Shown piece after piece: positions 1 through 4,600 of a stretch of DNA of 9,581 bases. Numbering within the stretch: the stretch's first letter is position 1; every line of letters starts with the position of its first letter. The stretch is from contig JAJYXS010000063.1 in assembly GCA_021801615.1 (NCBI GenBank), forward strand, positions 1 through 9,581, in the 5' to 3' direction. The DNA comes from Actinomycetes bacterium (GTDB taxonomy: Bacteria > Actinomycetota > Acidimicrobiia > Acidimicrobiales > RAAP-2). A program made the position numbers and the translations under genes. The notes beneath the pieces were generated by a model. The model was not told the origin of the DNA. It worked only from the letters and a program-made list of their open reading frames with translations, and searched no databases.

Positions 1-1
1 C

Positions 2-641
2 ATGGTGGCGCTCGCCTGCACTTCCCCGCAGCAGTGCACCGTCGTCGGGGAGACCGACTCGACGGAGGACGCAGTCATCCCGACCGGGGTCGCCGCGGTT
101 ACGAGCGACGCCGGGGCCGTCGCTCGCGTCCATCGCCATGGCGCCGGCCGTGCGCACCATTTCCCAGACCGAGTCACGGATTGCCGCGACCTGGGCGCGA
201 AAGACGCAGGGCTTTGGCGGTGCACATGTGTGCTCCAGTGGTGCGGTGACAGAGGTGAGCGTGGTCGCCGTGAGCAGCGACGGTGGCCGGAGCTGGACGC
301 CAGAGGCCTTGCCCGGCGATGTCCCCAACCCCCAACTGAACGGGCTCGCCTGCCCGTCGGCGGCAGAGTGCTGGGTCTCGGGCTCCGAGTCCATCCCCCA
401 GAAGATCGGGAGCACCCTCGACGAGGGCTCGCCCGTCCTCCTCGGAACGACCGATGCTGGGGCAACGTGGTCGAAGGTGACCTTCGCCGTCGCACCGACA
501 GCGCCCAACCCGACAGGACAGTCCTACCTGACAATCGGTGCCATCAGCTGCCCGTCGGCCAGCGTTTGCGTGGCGAAGGGAAGCGGTGCTCAGGGTGCCG
601 ACGTGAGCCCCGTCTACAGCCTCGTCATCCCGCCGGGCTGA
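2..641 (+). pseudogene. 3' part of a secreted-type beta-propeller repeat protein, frame broken near 119
   Basis: The gene begins before the window. Codons from position 2 read LACTSPQQCTVVG and then AAVTSDAGA; after about 119 the same protein continues in the next frame (SLASIAMAPAV onward) to TGA at 639-641. Visible repeats consist of a Cys pair five or six residues apart (ACTSPQQC, ACPSAAEC, SCPSASVC), followed 15-30 residues later by a turn of type (T/S)DAGATW or SSDGGRSW. This pattern is typical of BNR/YCF48-like propeller proteins that actinobacteria export; no enzymatic residues can be assigned. The break is supported internally: the later repeat reads DAGATWSKVTFAVAP, while the first reads DAGA then, in the shifted frame, SLASIAMAP, so the TW codons appear partly deleted (net change equivalent to 5 missing bases). 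A sequencing indel is the alternative. No start, signal peptide or promoter is in view. Family assignment is moderate; function is unknown. Confidence 0.55.
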
Positions 642-711
642 ACAATACGCACGAGCTGTGCGTCCAGTCTCGGTTCGCGCGCTGCCGGCGCTCTTCGGTC
701 CAGCCCCGCAG

Positions 712-730
712 GTGCTGGTGCTGCCAGCGC
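712..730. terminator. Hairpin between convergent genes, possible bidirectional terminator
   Basis: A 7-bp stem (712-718 pairing with 724-730, one G-T wobble, 5-base loop) lies immediately before the pncB stop codon, in the 89-bp gap between the converging repeat-protein gene and pncB. There is no T-tract on either side, so it is not a canonical intrinsic terminator. Its position at the meeting point of two transcripts is the only reason to propose the role. Confidence 0.25.
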
Positions 731-2083
731 TCAGCTCGCAGTGTCCTGCCAGCGGTCGAGCTTCTCCGCCGCGGCGCGCGTCGCGCCCGCGAGCGTCCGT
801 AGCTCGGCCGAGAGGACGGGCTCGGGCGCGTCTGGCGCGCGGATGCGCTTGGCAGCCGCGGGAAGCCGCTCGAGGTCTCGATCGATACGCGCCCTGGCGT
901 CTTGGATGGAAGAGCGCGCGAGGATCCGCCGGCCGCCGCGCATCGCAGGTTTGAGGAGCTCCTCGGCTCCTGGGGGTGCGGGTTCGTGCCGGCACGCGAG
1001 GACGTCGGCGATCCCGTCTCTGCGCCAGACCTGCTTCGGTCCGGGAAGCGTCTCCTTTTCTGCCGAGAGCTTCATCACAGGACGGCTGCCCACCTGGACG
1101 AGCTTGTAGACGGAGTCCACGTACGGCGCGTCGGCGGCCGTCCCGAGGCGCGTCCCGACACCCGCCGCGTCGATCGGGGCTCCTGAGGCCACGAGGTCCT
1201 CGAGCATGTACTCGTCGAGGGAACCGCTCACGAAGATGTGGACGTGCCCGAGACCCCGTTCGTCGAGGATGGCTCGCGCGCCTCGCGCGAGCTCGCCGAG
1301 GTCACCGCTGTCGAGACGGATGGACACCCTGTCGGTCAAATCGAGCTCGTGCACGACGCGTGCCGCGGTCTCGACACCCGCGAGCGTGTCGTAGGTGTCC
1401 ACCAGGAACGTGTAGGGAGGCGGTAGGTCCTCGACGAAGGCACGGAACGAGGCCGCTTCACTCGGGAACGCCTCGACGTAGGAGTGCGCCATCGTCCCCG
1501 CCGCGTGGAGCCCGAGCTCCCTCGCCGCTGCGACGTTGCTCGTGCCGACGAAGCCGGCCATGGCCGAGAGCCTGGCCACGCACATTCCCGCCTGCGTCCC
1601 GTGCGTCCGACGGAGCGCGAAGTCGACGAGCTCGATGGGTCCAGCCGCGAGACGGCAGCGTACGGCCTTGGTGGCGATCGCGGTCTGGAAGGTGACCTGG
1701 TTCAGCAGGTAGGTCTCCGCCAGCTGCGCCTCGGGAAGCGGCGCGGTGACTTCGAGCAACGGCTCTCCGGCGAAGACGATCCGGCCTTCCTCGACGGCCT
1801 CGACGTCGCCGGTGAAACCGATGGCAGCGAACGCGTCGAGCGTCTCCGATGAGAACCCCTGCTGCGCGAGCCATGCGAGGTCGTCATCTTCGAACCGGAA
1901 GGTCTCCAGGTAGTCCAGGCAGTCGTCGATGCCCGCGGCGACGAGGAAGCCGCGGTCGCTGGGCAACCCGCGCACGAACAACGAGAAGGTCGCGGGCGCG
2001 GTCATGCCGCGACGCAGGTAGCTCGCGGCCATGTTCAGCTCGTACAGGTCCGTGACAAGCGCGTCGCCCATGGTCCCGCTCAC
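731..2083 (-). CDS. pncB: Nicotinate phosphoribosyltransferase
   Basis: The 450-residue product joins nicotinate to PRPP, coupled to ATP hydrolysis, to make nicotinate mononucleotide in the Preiss-Handler route of cytoplasmic NAD salvage. Family landmarks are in order: TDLYELNMA near residues 11-19, FVRGLPSDRGFLVAAG at 36-51, EPLLEVTAPLPEAQL at 107-121, FALRRTHG at 155-162, GTMAHS at 196-201 (His200 is the expected phosphorylated histidine), RLDSGDL at 256-262, VSGSLDEYML at 285-294 and GVGTRLGT at 308-315. The length fits the bacterial enzymes. I chose the GTG at 2081-2083 because a GAGGT Shine-Dalgarno sequence lies 7 bases upstream; an in-frame ATG four codons later has no such site. The C-terminal 60 residues are charged and alanine-rich. 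The gene is divergent from the DedA gene and has no NAD-pathway neighbour in the window. Family call is secure. Confidence 0.95.
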   Translation of the reverse strand: MSGTMGDALVTDLYELNMAASYLRRGMTAPATFSLFVRGLPSDRGFLVAAGIDDCLDYLETFRFEDDDLAWLAQQGFSSETLDAFAAIGFTGDVEAVEEGRIVFAGEPLLEVTAPLPEAQLAETYLLNQVTFQTAIATKAVRCRLAAGPIELVDFALRRTHGTQAGMCVARLSAMAGFVGTSNVAAARELGLHAAGTMAHSYVEAFPSEAASFRAFVEDLPPPYTFLVDTYDTLAGVETAARVVHELDLTDRVSIRLDSGDLGELARGARAILDERGLGHVHIFVSGSLDEYMLEDLVASGAPIDAAGVGTRLGTAADAPYVDSVYKLVQVGSRPVMKLSAEKETLPGPKQVWRRDGIADVLACRHEPAPPGAEELLKPAMRGGRRILARSSIQDARARIDRDLERLPAAAKRIRAPDAPEPVLSAELRTLAGATRAAAEKLDRWQDTAS

Positions 2084-2090
2084 GCTACCG

Positions 2091-2095
2091 ACCTC
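2091..2095 (-). promoter_or_regulatory. Ribosome binding site of pncB
   Basis: The minus strand reads GAGGT, 7 bases before the GTG at 2081-2083. It decides the GTG over the in-frame ATG at 2069-2071, which is preceded only by GCGGGACC-type sequence. Confidence 0.55.
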
Positions 2096-2127
2096 GGCGC
2101 TTGCGTCGCGCCCCTGGCGGCGGGGCT

Positions 2128-2190
2128 GGACCGGTGCCGTCCGTGGACGTGCGCCGGTTCGTAGACTCCCTTCGTGGTGGTCACCGGTCC
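2128..2190. repeat. 9-bp perfect inverted repeat in the pncB/dedA divergent region
   Basis: GGACCGGTG at 2128-2136 is exactly the reverse complement of CACCGGTCC at 2182-2190. Each arm contains the hexamer palindrome ACCGGT, so each arm is itself a dyad. Arm centres are 53 bp apart, close to five helical turns, and the arms bracket the -10-like TAGACT at 2162-2167. The downstream arm ends two bases before the dedA ribosome binding site. This geometry would suit a regulator binding both arms on one DNA face, but no known operator was recognised, and a chance match is possible in GC-rich DNA. Confidence 0.4.
2162..2167 (+). promoter_or_regulatory. Candidate -10 element for the DedA gene
   Basis: TAGACT matches the actinobacterial TAnnnT -10 pattern and would start transcription near 2174, giving a leader of about 32 bases that includes the GAAGG ribosome site. 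No good -35 hexamer is seen 16-18 bases upstream. The element lies between the arms of the inverted repeat, so a bound regulator could control it. Confidence 0.3.
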
Positions 2191-2192
2191 GC

Positions 2193-2197
2193 GAAGG
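2193..2197 (+). promoter_or_regulatory. Ribosome binding site of the DedA-family gene
   Basis: GAAGG lies 8 bases before the ATG at 2206-2208. It selects this ATG over the upstream in-frame TTG at 2101, whose extra 35 residues (arginine/glycine-rich) do not resemble a DedA N-terminus. Confidence 0.5.
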
Positions 2198-2205
2198 TTG
2201 GGCCG

Positions 2206-3066
2206 ATGAGCGTCCACCACCTGGTCGACACCTACGGGTACGCCGCCGTGTTCCTGCTCGTGGCCGCCGAGAGCCTCGGGGTCCCGTTGCCGGGGGAGAC
2301 CACGCTCGTCGCCGCAGCGAGCTACGCGGGAGCGACCCACAGGCTCTCGATCGGTCTCGTGTTCGCGTTCGGCGCGGCGGCGGCGATCCTCGGCGACACC
2401 GCGGGGTACTGGATCGGCGACAAGGGCGGGTACCGACTGCTCTATCGCTACGGGCGTTACGTCCGGCTCGACGAGTCGAAGATCAAGGTCGCCCATTACC
2501 TCTTCGAACGCCGTGGGGGCGCAGTGGTCTTCTTCGGTCGCTTCGTGTTGGTCCTGCGCACGTACGCCGCGTTCCTCGCCGGCACCACCCGTATGCGGTA
2601 TCGGCGCTTCCTCGTGTTCAACGCCTCGGGGGGGATCATCTGGGCCGCCCTCTACGCGTTCCTCGCGTACTACGCCAGCTCGTTCCTGACCAGCGCGTCG
2701 ACCCCTCTCGAGATCGGCTTCGCCTCACTTGCGGTCGTCGTCATCGTGGCAGGGATCCTCGTCGCCCGCCGGCGGATGTCGTCGCTCGTCGAGCGGGCTG
2801 AGGCCGCGTACCCCGGGCCTCTCGCGCACCCCGACGAGCGCGGGATCTCGGAGCCACCCGTCTCTTCGCCGCCCACGCGTCCGGTCGCAGCGCGGAGCGC
2901 GGTGCCTCAGCCGGTGCCGCCCGGCCGGTCAGGCGCCGCAGGGGCCGACGGTGCGCAGGCGGAGGTCGTGGAGTCGCCGGGGGGCTCCGGGCAGACAGCG
3001 GCACCGGCCAAAAAGCCCCGGGGTCCCGGCGCCGCCAGGGCTCCGGGCGACGTGTCGACCAGGTAG
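2206..3066 (+). CDS. DedA-family (VTT domain) integral membrane protein
   Basis: The 286-residue protein has a DedA/VTT core in residues 1-190 and a tail of about 95 residues. DedA proteins are polytopic inner-membrane proteins linked to membrane potential, pH and drug tolerance, and to lipid carrier or phospholipid scrambling. Landmarks are the N-terminal amphipathic region with GYAAVF (11-16), the acidic re-entrant motif AESLGVPLPGE (21-31), Asp64 in a GDTAGYWIG helix, and FFGRFVLVLRT at 109-119 followed by FLAG, with further hydrophobic segments near 138-156 and 168-187. The usual GRFxPxxR has Leu where Pro is normally seen. The core ends in basic ARRRM; the remaining tail is Pro/Ala/Gly-rich, probably cytoplasmic and disordered, and its last 160 bp overlap the opposite-strand hydrolase gene. 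No partner gene indicates the substrate. Family secure, role open. Confidence 0.88.
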   Translation: MSVHHLVDTYGYAAVFLLVAAESLGVPLPGETTLVAAASYAGATHRLSIGLVFAFGAAAAILGDTAGYWIGDKGGYRLLYRYGRYVRLDESKIKVAHYLFERRGGAVVFFGRFVLVLRTYAAFLAGTTRMRYRRFLVFNASGGIIWAALYAFLAYYASSFLTSASTPLEIGFASLAVVVIVAGILVARRRMSSLVERAEAAYPGPLAHPDERGISEPPVSSPPTRPVAARSAVPQPVPPGRSGAAGADGAQAEVVESPGGSGQTAAPAKKPRGPGAARAPGDVSTR

Positions 3067-4097
3067 AAGCGCGCGGGCGTCCCCGGTTCGTGCCGGACGC
3101 GCCCGCGTCGCTCGAGCAGCACGAGATGGGCCAGCGTCTCGCCGTTCGCCGCGCGTCGAGTGAACACGGGTACCTCTTCCCACGGACGGGACCACTCGAG
3201 AGAGGTGGCGAGCTCCCAGGCAGTGGAGCCTGGCCGTTCCGCGATCGCGGCCTCGATCGCCGCGAGCCGCGCTGCGTGGTGGCGCTCGATCTCGGTGAGA
3301 CGTGCGGACAGGTTGGCGAACCGGTACTCGTGGGCAGGCAGGACCTCGTCGGGCTCGAGCTCGCGGAGGCGCTCCAGTGAGCCGAGGTAGTCGCCGAGCG
3401 GGTTCGGGACCTTTTGGGAGTGGAAGGAGATGTGCGGCGTGATGCGGGGAAGGACATGGTCCCCCGAGAAGAGCAGTCGCCGCTCCTCGCTGTACAGGCA
3501 GACGTGGCCCGGCGAGTGCCCGGGGGTCCATATCGCCCGCAGGTCCCAGCCCGGCAGGTCGATCCGTTGCTCGTGCTCCAAGAGCACGTCGGGGCCGGCC
3601 ATCGAGACCAACGTGCGGATCTGCACGGACGCCTGGCTCAGGTCCGGAAGTGTCGCGTCCGGCACGCCCGACACCTCGAGGAGGCTTCCCATCGAGGTGA
3701 TGAGCCCGTCGACGTGGACGTGACGCTCCCCGAGGAGGGCGGCGTCGGCCGCGTGAAGCCCGACCCAGGCCCCCGAGGCTCGACGGACCCTGTCAGCGAG
3801 CCCGTAATGGTCGGGGTGCACGTGCGTCGCGACGATGGCGCGCACGTCCTCAACAGCCGATCCGAGCAGTGCGAGCCCGTCCCTGAGGGCATTCCACGCG
3901 TCGTCGGTGCCCCAGCCGGCGTCGACCAACGCGATCCCGCCCCCGGCGAGCTCCAGCGCGTAGACGAGGACGTAGCGAAGGGGGCTGATCGGGATCGGGA
4001 CCGGGACCGACCAGGTTCCCGGGCGCACCTGCTCGACGGGCGGCAGACCTCCCCGGTCCAACGCCGACTTCTGTGCCGTACCGGTGATCACGACCAT
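2907..4097 (-). CDS. Metallo-beta-lactamase-fold hydrolase, LACTB2/glyoxalase II-like
   Basis: The 396-residue product has the binuclear-metal MBL fold. Visible ligands are HVHPDH at residues 92-97 (His92, His94, Asp96, His97), His194 in TPGHSPGH, Asp213 in FSGDH and His256 in LPAHEYRF. The N-terminus RYVLVYAL-GGGIALVDAGW is the usual first beta hairpin. Residues 265-350 form a helical and winged-helix-like C-terminal extension (GETLAHLVLLERRGRV), as in LACTB2-like hydrolases. Substrates of this group include thioesters, lactones and nucleic acids, so no reaction is assigned. I chose the ATG at 4095-4097: longer in-frame starts would translate the antisense repeat array and tRNA-Pro. The true start could also be the GTG at 4109 or ATG at 4154; no clear Shine-Dalgarno site is present. 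The last 45 residues are Pro/Ala-rich and overlap the DedA tail. Fold secure, start moderate. Confidence 0.88.
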   Translation of the reverse strand: MVVITGTAQKSALDRGGLPPVEQVRPGTWSVPVPIPISPLRYVLVYALELAGGGIALVDAGWGTDDAWNALRDGLALLGSAVEDVRAIVATHVHPDHYGLADRVRRASGAWVGLHAADAALLGERHVHVDGLITSMGSLLEVSGVPDATLPDLSQASVQIRTLVSMAGPDVLLEHEQRIDLPGWDLRAIWTPGHSPGHVCLYSEERRLLFSGDHVLPRITPHISFHSQKVPNPLGDYLGSLERLRELEPDEVLPAHEYRFANLSARLTEIERHHAARLAAIEAAIAERPGSTAWELATSLEWSRPWEEVPVFTRRAANGETLAHLVLLERRGRVRHEPGTPARFYLVDTSPGALAAPGPRGFLAGAAVCPEPPGDSTTSACAPSAPAAPDRPGGTG

Positions 4098-4107
4098 GGT
4101 GGATGGC

Positions 4108-4113
4108 ACGGTA
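4108..4113 (-). promoter_or_regulatory. Candidate -10 element for the MBL hydrolase
   Basis: The minus strand reads TACCGT (TAnnnT), ending 10 bases before the ATG at 4097. Together with the missing Shine-Dalgarno site this fits a leaderless or near-leaderless transcript. There is no recognisable -35. It is weak evidence because TAnnnT occurs often by chance. Confidence 0.22.
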
Positions 4114-4207
4114 TCCGTCGGTGGGCGAGAGCGGATCTGCAGGGTGTGCGGCATGGCGGTCCGGTCAGGCGACCGGAAGGCCGGCGTGCCCCATCCACGA
4201 GGCTCGG

Positions 4208-4296
4208 CCAACGAGGGCCAGCCAGCGGCGGCCGGCCAGCCAACGAGGGCCAGCCAGCGTCGGCCGGCCAGCCAACGAGGGCCAGCCAGCGTCGGC
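4208..4296. repeat. 32-bp direct tandem repeat, about 2.8 copies, next to tRNA-Pro
   Basis: Copies start at 4208, 4240 and 4272. Copies 1 and 2 are identical except for one base (G at 4228, T at 4260); copy 3 matches copy 2 for its first 25 bases and then diverges 7 bp from the tRNA 3' end. Each unit begins CCAACGAGGG and the first two contain the palindrome GGCCGGCC. The period is not a multiple of three, and translations across it are low-complexity, so it is non-coding. It lies just downstream of the minus-strand tRNA and upstream of the hydrolase gene, where it could affect tRNA transcript termination or 3' processing. Near-identity suggests recent duplication. Confidence 0.9.
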
Positions 4297-4302
4297 AGCC
4301 GG

Positions 4303-4376
4303 TCGGGGAGGGGGGATTCGAACCCCCGGCCTCGTGCACCCAAAGCACGTGCGCTACCAGGCTGCGCCACTCCCCG
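4303..4376 (-). tRNA. tRNA-Pro (anticodon TGG)
   Basis: The minus strand folds as a 74-base cloverleaf. The 7-bp acceptor stem is CGGGGAG with CTCCCCG, the discriminator is A, and the D-arm contains the GCGC...TGGTAGCGC pattern. The anticodon stem CGTGC/GCACG encloses the loop TTTGGGT with anticodon TGG (reads CCA, and by wobble other Pro codons). The T-arm has stem GGGGG/CCCCC around TTCGAAT. CCA is not encoded (the 3' flank reads ACCGG from the discriminator), so it must be added after transcription. The gene stands alone, with tandem repeats on its 3' side and a possible TACGCT -10 on its 5' side. Confidence 0.96.
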
Positions 4377-4406
4377 GCGCTCGCGGCAGGTGAGCCGCGA
4401 ACGACG

Positions 4407-4412
4407 AGCGTA
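4407..4412 (-). promoter_or_regulatory. Candidate -10 element for tRNA-Pro
   Basis: The minus strand reads TACGCT (TAnnnT), ending 30 bases before the tRNA 5' end. Between it and the tRNA is a 5-bp hairpin (GCGGC/GCCGC at 4383-4398), which would lie in the 5' leader removed by RNase P. No convincing -35 was found. Confidence 0.25.
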
Positions 4413-4501
4413 CGCCGGAGCGGTTCCATGTGCTGGACGTGGGGCCGCGCCTGCTCTCGGAGCATCCCCAGTTGCTATCGGCGAGGGTCCTCGAGGCGCC
4501 C

Positions 4502-4582
4502 TCGCAGTGCGGTGGCCCAGGAGCGCCCTTGCCGTGCGGCGGCCCGGGAGGGAGCTTGCGGTGCGGTGGCCCGGGGGCGACC
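4502..4582. repeat. 27-bp imperfect tandem repeat, 3 copies, upstream of tig
   Basis: Copies are at 4502-4528, 4529-4555 and 4556-4582, aligned on the core GTGCGG(T/C)GGCCC at 4507, 4534 and 4561. Copies 1 and 3, and copies 2 and 3, each match at about 22 of 27 positions. The sequence is unrelated to the 32-bp array on the other side of tRNA-Pro. The array ends 3 bp before the TAGAGT at 4586 and so occupies the place where -35 and activator sites would be. It is more diverged than the 32-bp array, hence probably older or under weaker homogenisation. Confidence 0.75.
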
Positions 4583-4585
4583 CGG

Positions 4586-4591
4586 TAGAGT
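4586..4591 (+). promoter_or_regulatory. Candidate -10 element of the tig operon
   Basis: TAGAGT fits TAnnnT and ends 9 bases before the tig ATG at 4601, which would give a leaderless or nearly leaderless mRNA. The same 9-base gap contains GAGGG (4592-4596), only 4 bases from the ATG and close for a Shine-Dalgarno site. The two readings exclude each other in part: if TAGAGT is used, the GAGGG is largely not transcribed. A TTGCGG at 4556-4561 is too far away (24 bp) to be its -35. Confidence 0.35.
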
Positions 4592-4600
4592 GAGGGACCC

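Noticed and set aside
2101..2205. Longer DedA start at TTG 2101
   Set aside because: It would place the promoter-like element and inverted repeat inside coding sequence and adds no DedA-like residues; the ATG at 2206 has GAAGG 8 bases upstream.
4208..4296. CRISPR-like array
   Set aside because: The 32-bp units are directly adjacent with no unique spacers, and no cas genes are present.
4303..4376. tRNA-Pro as an integration (att) site of a mobile element
   Set aside because: There is no integrase gene and no partial copy of the tRNA 3' end elsewhere in the window; the adjacent repeats do not match the tRNA sequence.
4084..4593. Plus-strand 169-codon frame in the region between the hydrolase and tig
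   Set aside because: The sequence is only translated tandem repeats plus antisense tRNA; there is no ribosome site and no family resemblance.
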